Shown piece by piece: positions 41,959-50,044 of a stretch of 64,000 nt of DNA; the first letter of the stretch is position 1; the number at the start of each line of letters is the position of its first letter. The stretch comes from Faecalibacillus intestinalis (GTDB taxonomy: Bacteria; Bacillota_I; Bacilli_A; Erysipelotrichales; Coprobacillaceae): contig NZ_PYLQ01000001.1 of NCBI RefSeq assembly GCF_003024685.1, forward strand, positions 1 to 64,000. Reading direction: 5' to 3'. The position numbers and the translations under genes were made by a program. The notes under the pieces are model-generated. The model was not told where the DNA came from. It did no database searches and saw only the letters and a program-made list of their open reading frames with translations.

Positions 41959-44108
41959 TGAAGAAATACAAAAGTGCAAAGGTAACGGGTATTATTTTTG
42001 CAGTTCTTATTTTTTCATTGGTAGTTAATATTTTATACTTGGGGGCAACGGGAAAACACTTGATCAGTGGAGAGAACATTGCCTCTTTTGCGAAAAATAG
42101 AAGTAAGAAAGAAGTTGTTGAATATGCTCAAAGAGGGCAAATTTATACATGTGACCATGAAAAAGTAGCTATTAATGTTAAAAAGTATAAAATTATTTTG
42201 GTGCTTTCATCTCAAAGAACAGGCTATGGTAAAAAGCTTGCTTATGTTAAAGATGTTAATAAAACAGCTAGTCAACTAGGTCCTATTTTAGGAATAGATG
42301 TCAATGAATTAACATCTAAATTACAAACAGCAAAGGATGAAGGACGTTATCAAATTGAACTTGGGACAAAAGGAAATAATTTATCAGCGTCAGTAAAAAA
42401 ACAAATAGAAGATTGTAATCTTACGGGAATAGAGTTTGTAGAGTCTAATTCGAGATATTATCCATTGGGTGATTTTTGTAGCTATGTTGTAGGGTATGCA
42501 AAAAGTTATAATGATCAAAGTGTTAAGAAAATGGTTGGAGAAATGGGACTTGAACTTTCTTATGATAAACAATTAAAAGGTAAAAATGGCTACAAGGTTT
42601 ATCAAACAGATGCTAATGGATATGCTTTAGTAGATGGAACTTTAAGAGAGAAAGATCCAACCAATGGAAATGATCTTTATTTAACGATTGATAGTGGTCT
42701 TCAAAGAAATTTAGATTATTTGATGTCTAATGCTTATAGTGAAAGTGGTGCTGAAGTTGTGACTGCTGGAGTGATGGAAATTAAAACAGGAAAGATTCTA
42801 GCAATGTCAACCTATCCATCTTTTAATCCTAATGAAAGAAATATATCAACATTCAACAATTATTTTTTAGAAGGAACAATTGAATGTGGATCTGTTTTTA
42901 AACCATTTATTTATGCTGATTCTATTGAAGAAGGTAAATATGATCATAATGCTTATTATAATTCAGGAAGTTATAATGTTTATTATGGAAATAAATTAGT
43001 TGCTACAATTAAAGATCATAATGGTGGTCAAGGTTGGGGTACAATTACTTATGATCAAGGATTGTATCATTCAAGTAACGTAGCTATTTGTAATTTATTG
43101 GATCAAGGTTATGTTACAAAAGATGTTTTAACAGAGAAATTAAATGATTTAGGCTTTTTCCAAGGTGATACAGTGGATGGACTTACATGTTCATCATCAA
43201 TCAATGCTTATACAAGAAAAAATGCTGGAAGACTTGAATATTTAACGACAGGATTTGGTCAAGGTTCTACGGTCACTCCTTATCAACTTTTAAAAGCATA
43301 TAGTGTTTTTGGAAATGATGGGAAAACGGTTCAACCACATATTGTAGATAAAGTTGTCAATCCTAAAACAAATAAAGTTGTCTATCAAGCAACACCGAAA
43401 TATTCAAAACAAATCTTTTCAACAAATACAATCAGTCAAGTAAAAGATTTAATGTTAGGTGTTATTGAAGATGAACAAGGGACAGGGAAGACTTATCGTT
43501 TAGATAATGATGTTCGTATGATTGGTAAAACAGGGACAGGACAAGTTGTTGAAAATGGTGGTTATAGTACAACTTTATATATGCATTCATTTGTAGGGAT
43601 TGCTCCTTATGATGATCCTCAAGTCGTGATGTTTTTAACTTTTAAATCAGGAGATTCATATGCTCAATATATGCCAAATATTGTTAAACAAACAATGAAT
43701 GAAGCACTTCAAGTAGTAAATCGCTATAATGCTAAAAATACGACAGCAGTTGATCAAAGCTATACTTTAGATTCCTATACAAATCAATCTGTTAATTATG
43801 TAAAATCTAAATTAGAATCAAAATCATTAAGTGTTCAAATTATCGGTAATGGAAGTTCTGTTATTGAACAATATCCACTTGCTAAAAGCAAAGTGACAAG
43901 TGGTGATAAAGTATTTATCAAAACAGAAGGAAAAGATATAACACTTCCTAATTTAATAGGATGGTCTAAAAAAGAAGTACAAACTTACGCTTCACTTGCT
44001 GGTATTCAATTAACGATTGATGGCACAAGTGGACATGTAACTGCTCAAAGTGTTGGCGAGAATACAGTTGTTCATAGCGGTGATAGTTTAACTGTAGTAA
44101 TATCTTAA
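41958..44108 (+). CDS. pbpB: Division transpeptidase (class B PBP, PBP2B/FtsI-type) with PASTA domains
   Basis: The 716-residue class B penicillin-binding protein has an N-terminal anchor (about 8-28) and a dimerisation region. The transpeptidase domain has active-site SVFK (in ECGSVFKPF), SSN (YHSSNVAIC) and KTG (IGKTGTGQ). Two C-terminal PASTA repeats follow (about 595-716, LPNLIGWSKKEVQ). It cross-links septal peptidoglycan. The position right after ftsL marks it as the division enzyme. The active-site tetrad has V instead of the usual T (SxxK kept). A terminator and a new promoter separate it from spoVD. Confidence 0.93.
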   Translation: MKKYKSAKVTGIIFAVLIFSLVVNILYLGATGKHLISGENIASFAKNRSKKEVVEYAQRGQIYTCDHEKVAINVKKYKIILVLSSQRTGYGKKLAYVKDVNKTASQLGPILGIDVNELTSKLQTAKDEGRYQIELGTKGNNLSASVKKQIEDCNLTGIEFVESNSRYYPLGDFCSYVVGYAKSYNDQSVKKMVGEMGLELSYDKQLKGKNGYKVYQTDANGYALVDGTLREKDPTNGNDLYLTIDSGLQRNLDYLMSNAYSESGAEVVTAGVMEIKTGKILAMSTYPSFNPNERNISTFNNYFLEGTIECGSVFKPFIYADSIEEGKYDHNAYYNSGSYNVYYGNKLVATIKDHNGGQGWGTITYDQGLYHSSNVAICNLLDQGYVTKDVLTEKLNDLGFFQGDTVDGLTCSSSINAYTRKNAGRLEYLTTGFGQGSTVTPYQLLKAYSVFGNDGKTVQPHIVDKVVNPKTNKVVYQATPKYSKQIFSTNTISQVKDLMLGVIEDEQGTGKTYRLDNDVRMIGKTGTGQVVENGGYSTTLYMHSFVGIAPYDDPQVVMFLTFKSGDSYAQYMPNIVKQTMNEALQVVNRYNAKNTTAVDQSYTLDSYTNQSVNYVKSKLESKSLSVQIIGNGSSVIEQYPLAKSKVTSGDKVFIKTEGKDITLPNLIGWSKKEVQTYASLAGIQLTIDGTSGHVTAQSVGENTVVHSGDSLTVVIS

Positions 44109-44134
44109 AAGAGGAATGATTCCTCTTTTTTTTC
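44106..44134 (+). terminator. Terminator after pbpB
   Basis: A stem of about 9 bp (about 44106-44114 with 44119-44127) is followed by eight T; it overlaps the promoter of the next gene. Confidence 0.85.
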
Positions 44135-44141
44135 ATAGTTT
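44115..44141 (+). promoter_or_regulatory. Putative sporulation (sigma-E/K type) promoter of spoVD
   Basis: ATGATT (44115-44120), a 12-nt gap and CATAGTTTA (44133-44141), with the box 24 nt before the start codon. It lies inside the pbpB terminator, so spoVD can be expressed independently of the division operon. Confidence 0.6.
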
Positions 44142-44156
44142 ATAATGGTGAGATTT

Positions 44157-46061
44157 ATGTTGTTTCAACAATCTGTTAATAAGATCAAAATCATTAAAAT
44201 ATGTATTTATCTCATTGTTTTAGCGCTTATTTTTAAAGTGGGGTATATTCAAATCATTGATCGTAAAAAAATTTATGATAAAGCATTAGAGTCTTGGCAA
44301 AGGTCTTTTCCTGTACAAGCTAATAGAGGGAAAATATATGATCGAAGTGGAAATGTACTGGCAACAGATCTTACAACGGCTTCTTTGGTTGTTGTACCGA
44401 GTCAAATAAAGGATCAAGCAACAACAGCTTTAGAATTAAGTAAAATTTTAAATGTAGATGTCAATGTTTTGAAAGAAAAATTAAATAAAAAGGTGTCGAT
44501 TCAAAGAATTTCTCCAGAAGGAAGACAACTTGATAATCAAGTTGCAAGTAAAATACAAAGATTGCATTTATCAGGTGTTTATTTGATTAAAGATACAAAA
44601 AGATATTATCCGGGAAATAATTATTTAAGTCATTGTTTAGGCTTTGTTGGAATTGATAATCAAGGATTATTAGGATTGGAGTTAGAATATGATTCGTTTT
44701 TAAAAGGAAAAAACGGTTCGATTGATTATTATATGGATGCTAAAAGTCATAATTTAAAAATGTATCCAAGTCATTATACGTATAGTCAAAGTGGAATGAA
44801 TATCACTTTGACCATAGATAAAAGAATTCAAGATGTCCTTGAAAGAGAATTATCAAATGCTTATGATACGTATCATCCAGATGGTATTTGGGCACTAGCG
44901 ATGAATCCTAAAAATGGAGAGATTTTAGGAATCGCCAGTTATCCTAACTTTAATCCTAATGATTATCAAAATGAGGATAAAGATATTTATAATCAAAATA
45001 TTCCTATTTGGAAAACTTATGAACCAGGATCAACCTTTAAAATCATAACTTTTTCAAGTGCTTTAAATGAAAATTTATTTGATATGGATAAAGATACTTA
45101 TTATGATAAAGGATATGAATATGTTTCAGGTGCAAGAATCAAATCATGGAAAAAAGGAGGGCATGGACTACAGACTTTTAGAGAAGTTTTACAAAATTCA
45201 TCCAATCCAGGATTTGTAGAAATTGGTAGGAGATTAGGAAAAAAGAGATTGTATCAATATGTTCAAAATTTTGGCTTAACTGAAAAAACGGGAATTGATT
45301 TACCTGGAGAATCATGTGGGATTATGTTTGATTATAAAAACTTTCATGAACTTGAACAAGCGACCGTTGCTTTTGGACAAGGCATATCTGTAACGCCCTT
45401 ACAATTGGTAACTGCTATTTGTGCTTGTGTCAATGGTGGCTATTTGTTACAACCGCATATTTTAAAAGAAATCAGTAACAGTTCAAATAATGAAATTGTT
45501 GAACAAGTTAAAAAGAAAGTAAAAAGACAGGTTATTAAAGAAGAAACATCTAAAAAAGTAAGAGATGCGCTAGAAAGTGTCGTGACTGATGGTGGAGGTA
45601 GAAATGCTTATATAAACGGTTATCGTATTGGTGGTAAAACAGGAACGGCGCAAAAGGCGGTTAATGGAAGCTATGTTGGAAGTGGTTATATTCTCTCTTT
45701 TGTTGGCGTTGTTCCTATTGATGATCCACAAATTGTTTTGTATGTGGCAATGGATAATCCAAAAAACTGTATTCAATATGGTGGAACAACAGTTGCTCCT
45801 ATCGCTAGAAAGATGTTTGTTGATATTTTACCTGCTTTAAATGTCAAAAAAGTAAAATCTCAAAGACAAAAATCATATTCTATAATGGATAAAAGAACAA
45901 TCAAAGTAGAAAATTATATAGGTAAAAAAAGAAGTGAAGTTCAAAATATTTCTTTACGTATTACTTTTGTTGGTAAAGGAAATAAGGTCATTGATCAATT
46001 ACCAAGAAAAGGTGAGTATGTTGAAGAAGGAGATACGATTGTTATTATGTTAGGGGAATAA
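44157..46061 (+). CDS. spoVD: Sporulation-specific class B penicillin-binding protein SpoVD
   Basis: ATG 44157 follows GGTGAG; the in-frame ATG at 44145 lies at the -10 box. The 634-residue protein has one membrane anchor and the class B motifs STFK (GSTFKIITF), SSN (NSSNPGF) and KTG (GGKTGTAQ). A single C-terminal PASTA-type repeat (about 575-634) follows. Tandem location after the division PBP is the Bacillus pbpB-spoVD order, and a sporulation promoter box supports the spore-cortex role. In Bacillus murE, mraY, murD and spoVE follow; here the cluster ends and a manA-like pseudogene comes next. Confidence 0.9.
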   Translation: MLFQQSVNKIKIIKICIYLIVLALIFKVGYIQIIDRKKIYDKALESWQRSFPVQANRGKIYDRSGNVLATDLTTASLVVVPSQIKDQATTALELSKILNVDVNVLKEKLNKKVSIQRISPEGRQLDNQVASKIQRLHLSGVYLIKDTKRYYPGNNYLSHCLGFVGIDNQGLLGLELEYDSFLKGKNGSIDYYMDAKSHNLKMYPSHYTYSQSGMNITLTIDKRIQDVLERELSNAYDTYHPDGIWALAMNPKNGEILGIASYPNFNPNDYQNEDKDIYNQNIPIWKTYEPGSTFKIITFSSALNENLFDMDKDTYYDKGYEYVSGARIKSWKKGGHGLQTFREVLQNSSNPGFVEIGRRLGKKRLYQYVQNFGLTEKTGIDLPGESCGIMFDYKNFHELEQATVAFGQGISVTPLQLVTAICACVNGGYLLQPHILKEISNSSNNEIVEQVKKKVKRQVIKEETSKKVRDALESVVTDGGGRNAYINGYRIGGKTGTAQKAVNGSYVGSGYILSFVGVVPIDDPQIVLYVAMDNPKNCIQYGGTTVAPIARKMFVDILPALNVKKVKSQRQKSYSIMDKRTIKVENYIGKKRSEVQNISLRITFVGKGNKVIDQLPRKGEYVEEGDTIVIMLGE

Positions 46062-46149
46062 TATGTTTTGAGATTTGTAGATTCATATGATGATATGGGA
46101 TATAATTTAAATATAAAATAACAAGTGTAAAGGAATTTAGGTGATAGTA

Positions 46150-46962
46150 ATGAATTATGATAAATTTCCAGAAATAAATATAAGTGGATATAAAAATGAA
46201 GCTTGTACAGGCAAAACAGAAATAAAAAATATTTAGAAAATCTAGGACAAGAAGAAAATTATTGTTTAACTGTAGATTGTTATCCTGGCGTCGATGACGA
46301 AATCTTTGATTTAATTAAAGAAATTTATAAACCTGATTTCGTGATTAAAAGTGAAGATGTATTTTATGAAAAAGATGAGCTTAATAAAATGATGAAGCCT
46401 TTTTTAACAGAAAATCGTGTAAGAGGAGTCATATATTATGGAAAGATGGATGATTTTATTGATGATATAAAATTGGCTCAATATCAATCACACTTGCTAG
46501 TCATAAAGTCAGGGCTTTGATTTATGGTATTGGAGCGAGTTACATTCATAAAGGTGATACTTTGATTTATTATGATCTTGCTCGTTGGGAAATTCAATTA
46601 AGATATCGAAAAGGGATGCCTAATTTTAAACAAGATAATGATGATGAAGATGTTTTAAAGAAGATAAAGAGAGGTTTCTTTATTGAACAAAAACAGGAGC
46701 GCAATCCCCTTCCTCTAAGCGAAGCGTAGGGAGGGGTCTAGCTCCACGATAAAGACCATGTTCATGTACTGTTCAGAGGACAGCCTAATAGTGAGATTTC
46801 TAAATTTATCAATGCTTATAAATCAGCAAGCAGTAGACTTATAAAAAAAGAATATCCAGAAATCAAGAAACATTTATTGTTCCTGCAAATGTTAAAGAAT
46901 ATACAATTAGACCTTTAAATGATGAAACAATAAAAGTTATTAAAGCATATGTTAGAAATTAA
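46150..46962 (+). pseudogene. Decayed class I mannose-6-phosphate isomerase-like gene, interrupted by an IS200/IS605 remnant
   Basis: A good start (ATG 46150, GGTGAT) opens YDKFPEINISGYKNEACTG but stops after 28 codons. The continuation is in another frame at 46203-46520 (DCYPGVDDEIFD, NRVRGVIYYGKMDDFIDD) and a third frame at 46517-46700 (IYGIGASYIHKGD, YDLARWEIQLRYRKGMPNFK, KRGFFIEQK). The C-terminal end is found at 46868-46962 (FIVPANVKEYTIRPLND, stop at 46960-46962). These blocks match the large Firmicute ManA-like isomerases. At least two frameshifts, a large internal loss and an IS fragment disrupt it; no functional enzyme can be made. Confidence 0.75.
46700..46873 (+). mobile_element. 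IS200/IS605-family TnpA (Y1 transposase) remnant
   Basis: A GC-rich hairpin (46706-46736, arms CCCCTTCCT and AGGGAGGGG) precedes a fragment from 46745 reading HDKDHVHVLFRGQPNSEISK, then INAYKSASSRLIKKEYPEIKKH. This is the HUH (HVH) region of IS200-type transposases. N- and C-terminal parts, including the catalytic Tyr, are missing. Local base composition is clearly richer in G+C than its surroundings. It sits inside the manA-like pseudogene. Confidence 0.8.
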
Positions 46963-46985
46963 GCGGGCAAAAGTTCGCTTTTATA
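46961..46985 (+). terminator. Terminator after the manA-like pseudogene
   Basis: A 7-bp stem of GC and G-U pairs is followed by a T-rich tract; it lies immediately after the pseudogene's last stop codon. Confidence 0.65.
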
Positions 46986-47043
46986 TTGCTTTTATTATCG
47001 AATATCGATATAATGGGATTGAAATATTTATCGATATTCGATA
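46986..47043 (+). promoter_or_regulatory. PadR promoter overlapped by a perfect 15-bp inverted repeat (operator)
   Basis: TTGCTT (46986-46991), a 17-nt spacer and TATAAT (47009-47014) form the promoter. TATCGAATATCGATA (46996-47010) is exactly complementary to 47029-47043, separated by 18 nt. The arms cover the spacer/-10 region and the expected transcription start, ideal for repression by the PadR protein encoded next. Confidence 0.8.
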
Positions 47044-47057
47044 AAAGAGGTGAGAAA

Positions 47058-47378
47058 ATGGCGAGAAAAGAATTTGAAACATTAACTCCACAAATGTTTT
47101 ATATTTTACTTTCATTATATGAGCCCATATGTGGTTTAGAAATTATGGAAAAAGTAAATGAAATGACGGAAGGTGATGTTAGAGTTGGTGCTGGAACACT
47201 TTATGCATTGTTACCACGTTTTGAAAATATAGGATATATTCAATTATTAAAAGAAGAAAATAAAAGAAAAATATACATAATTACTCAAAAAGGAAAAGAA
47301 AGACTTGAATTAGAAAAGGAAAGGATGCAAAAACAAATTATTTTGTTTATGAAAAAGGATTATGAAGATGAAATATAA
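47058..47378 (+). CDS. PadR-family transcriptional regulator
   Basis: ATG 47058 follows AAAGAGGTGAG. The 106-residue protein has the PadR winged helix: TPQMFYILLSLYEPICGLEIMEKV, GAGTLYALLPRFENIGYIQLL and KIYIITQKGKERLE. Family members usually repress their own operon and a downstream membrane protein or transporter. The operator at 46996-47043 and the overlapping DUF2812 gene fit this. Confidence 0.93.
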   Translation: MARKEFETLTPQMFYILLSLYEPICGLEIMEKVNEMTEGDVRVGAGTLYALLPRFENIGYIQLLKEENKRKIYIITQKGKERLELEKERMQKQIILFMKKDYEDEI

Positions 47379-48654
47379 GTATACATTTTTAAAAAATAGA
47401 TTGTTTTATGATGAAATATTAATTCCTTATCTAGATAGAATGTCTAAAAAAGGATGGAATCTTGTATCAGTTAATTCATTTTTTAAGTTTGAAAAATCCT
47501 CACAAGTTTATAAATATCAAGTTGACTATAATCTATTAACGGATGACTATTTAGAAACTTTAGACCATTTAGGATATGAACATGTTTGTTGTATGCAAGA
47601 TATGCATATTTATCGAAATGTTAATTTAGATGCGGAAGATTTATCAAGTGATGAAGATGTTTTATGTGAGGCAAAATTAAAAATGTTTAAACCATGGGCA
47701 ATTGCTATGTGCATTCTTGCAACTATGATCTTTTATGGTTTTACAAGTTTCTTTTCTTGGTTGTATCGTTTTTCTTGGGGTTCGATATTTTTAAATTTAA
47801 ATGTTTGTTTCATTTTTTTTCTTATTTATGTAGGCTGTTTTTTATGGCTATTTGCAGCATTGTTTATTTATTTAAAGAGACGTGCTTTAAAGAAAAGAAC
47901 GTATTCTTATCAAAAGTTTAAATATTTAGATGGTTTTGTTCGCATTGTTATAGATATTTTAGCTATTTTGATGATTGGAATGTTATTTGTTTTAAAAATG
48001 AATAACTTAAGTTCACTTTTAAGCTTTTTGGGTTATTTTATATTAATTACATTATTTGCGACAATTATTAATACAAAAATTCCTTTAATTAAAAATCCAA
48101 TCAAAAAGAAAATAGCAGTGATTGTTTCTGTTGCTGTTTTTGTAGGTGTTTACTTTTTGTATAATGAAATTGATTTTTCAAAATTAGATAAACAAGAAAT
48201 GACGATCACTTTGCCAAAAAATAAAAGGATAGATGAAAATAATTCAAATCTACTTGTTGATACGACAACTTTTATTCAAAAAATAGGTAAAGATAAAGAT
48301 GATGGAGAAGCAATTTATTCTTTTGAAGGTTATTATCAATGTTTAAATACTTTTGTTTCAAAAAATATTTTTAAAGAATTGGTTCTTGAACGTGAAAGAC
48401 AAACAAGAATGCCAAGTGATAAAGAGATTGACCAAATCGTTGAAGAAAAAGGTTCATGGCGTAGTGATGAAATTGGATATAATACATATCAAAATGTTTT
48501 AAAGAAATTTAAAAAAAGAAAATCAATGTATTTTGACCAAGTTGTTGAAATTGACCATTATCAATTAGGAATCAAAGGTAAAAAAGTGTTAGTTGTATAT
48601 GATGAAGATATTGATGATTTTTATCATCATTACATAAACTTTATACAAAAATAA
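47362..48654 (+). CDS. DUF2812-domain membrane protein
   Basis: The 430-residue protein starts at ATG 47362, overlapping padR by 17 nt (ATG 47368 is an alternative). Residues 1-90 form the DUF2812 domain (MSKKGWNLVSVNSFFKFEKSSQVYKYQVDYN). Several membrane helices follow (about 110-130, 145-170, 190-215 and 220-255). A soluble C-terminal region (about 270-430) shows no known motif. PadR-DUF2812 pairs are common in Firmicutes and are thought to respond to membrane stress, but the function of DUF2812 is unknown. Confidence 0.85.
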   Translation: MKMKYKYTFLKNRLFYDEILIPYLDRMSKKGWNLVSVNSFFKFEKSSQVYKYQVDYNLLTDDYLETLDHLGYEHVCCMQDMHIYRNVNLDAEDLSSDEDVLCEAKLKMFKPWAIAMCILATMIFYGFTSFFSWLYRFSWGSIFLNLNVCFIFFLIYVGCFLWLFAALFIYLKRRALKKRTYSYQKFKYLDGFVRIVIDILAILMIGMLFVLKMNNLSSLLSFLGYFILITLFATIINTKIPLIKNPIKKKIAVIVSVAVFVGVYFLYNEIDFSKLDKQEMTITLPKNKRIDENNSNLLVDTTTFIQKIGKDKDDGEAIYSFEGYYQCLNTFVSKNIFKELVLERERQTRMPSDKEIDQIVEEKGSWRSDEIGYNTYQNVLKKFKKRKSMYFDQVVEIDHYQLGIKGKKVLVVYDEDIDDFYHHYINFIQK

Positions 48655-48661
48655 TGGAATA

Positions 48662-48690
48662 TTGACAAATTTTTGTAATTATACTATTAT
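48662..48690 (+). promoter_or_regulatory. Promoter of the CNNM/CorC-type gene
   Basis: TTGACA (48662-48667), a 17-nt spacer and TATTAT (48685-48690). Confidence 0.6.
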
Positions 48691-48726
48691 AATTTTCAAT
48701 AATAGAATCAAAGGAGAAATGTAAAA

Positions 48727-50016
48727 GTGGATTCTGCCCAGATAATGAATATCATATCATTAATCATTTTATTAATTTTATCATCGTTGTTTTCTTGTAG
48801 TGAAACAGCTTTTTTATCGGTAAGTAAAATTAAAATACGTACACTTGCTGAAGAAGGAAATAAAAAAGCAAAATTAGTAGAGTCTTTATTAGATAATCAA
48901 GATCGTTTATTAAGTGCTATTTTAGTAGGAAACAACCTAGTAAATATCGGTGCTTCGTCACTTACAACAGCAACGATTATGGCTATTTTTGGAGATGGTG
49001 CACAAACAGTTGCAATCGCAACAGGTGTTGTAACATTGTGTATTTTGATTTTTGGTGAAATCACACCTAAATCTCTTGCTACTCAAAACGCTGATAAATT
49101 AGTTTTTGCTTTAGCACCATTTATTCGTTTTGTTTGTATAATTACTAAACCAGTTGTTTTTGTGTTGAATATTATTACAGGATTTATTATTAAACTTTTA
49201 GGTGGTAATCAAGAACATGGCCCTAGTTTAACTGAAGAAGAATTGAAAACAATTGTAACAGTTGGACATGAAGAAGGTGTTCTAGAAAAAGAAGAAAAAG
49301 AAATGATACATAATGTTTTTGAATTTGGTGAAACTGAAATCAAAGAGATTATGACACCACGTATTCATGTTGAAAGTTTACCGGATGATTGTACATATGA
49401 TGAATTAATGAATGTTTATCATGATGCACAGTATTCTAGATATCCTATTCATGATGAGTCTTTTGATGAAATTATAGGTGTTTTAAATATGAAAGATTTG
49501 TTGTTTATCGATATTGATAAAGAACATTTTGATGTTAAAAAGTATATGAGAGAGACTTTTGTGGTCTATGAATTCAATCAAGTCAATGATGTTTTTGCTT
49601 CAATGAGAAAGGAACATGCAACACTTGCTATTGTATTAGATGAATATGGTGTTATGAGTGGAATTGTTACTTTTGAGGATATTGTTGAAGAAATCGTTGG
49701 TGAAATTGATGATGAATATGATGATACAAGTGATGATATTGTTAAAATCAATGATCATGAGTATTTAGTAGATGGTAGTTTAAATTTAAATGAGGTCAAT
49801 GATGAAATTGATACTCATTTTGAATCGGAAGATTTTGAATCAATCGGTGGTCTTGTTTTAGGAGAGTTTAGTGGTGTTCCTAAAATAAAAGATAAAATTG
49901 AATTTCCAGGAGTTACAATTATTATCGAAAAGATGCATAAGAATCGAATTGAACTTCTTAGATTAATAATACATGAAATGAAAGAAGAGGAAGAAGGAGA
50001 GGAAAAACATCAATAA
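48727..50016 (+). CDS. CNNM/CorC-type (HlyC family) transporter-associated membrane protein
   Basis: The 429-residue protein has a DUF21 (CNNM) membrane domain (about 5-190, FSCSETAFLSVSKIKIRTLAEEG and FGEITPKSLA), then a CBS pair (about 205-330). A CorC_HlyC transporter-associated domain follows (about 340-425, HEYLVDGSLNLNEVND). Homologues extrude or sense Mg2+. The start is taken at GTG 48727, 10 nt after AAAGGAG; ATG 48745 is possible but would cut the N-terminus by six residues. The downstream RumA-like gene follows after 28 nt. Confidence 0.9.
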   Translation: MDSAQIMNIISLIILLILSSLFSCSETAFLSVSKIKIRTLAEEGNKKAKLVESLLDNQDRLLSAILVGNNLVNIGASSLTTATIMAIFGDGAQTVAIATGVVTLCILIFGEITPKSLATQNADKLVFALAPFIRFVCIITKPVVFVLNIITGFIIKLLGGNQEHGPSLTEEELKTIVTVGHEEGVLEKEEKEMIHNVFEFGETEIKEIMTPRIHVESLPDDCTYDELMNVYHDAQYSRYPIHDESFDEIIGVLNMKDLLFIDIDKEHFDVKKYMRETFVVYEFNQVNDVFASMRKEHATLAIVLDEYGVMSGIVTFEDIVEEIVGEIDDEYDDTSDDIVKINDHEYLVDGSLNLNEVNDEIDTHFESEDFESIGGLVLGEFSGVPKIKDKIEFPGVTIIIEKMHKNRIELLRLIIHEMKEEEEGEEKHQ

Positions 50017-50044
50017 GATGCTTTTCCTTTTTTAAGGAGGCTAT

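Noticed and set aside
46150-46729. Programmed frameshifting in the manA-like gene
   Set aside because: Several independent frame changes, an IS fragment and a lost interior indicate decay, not recoding.
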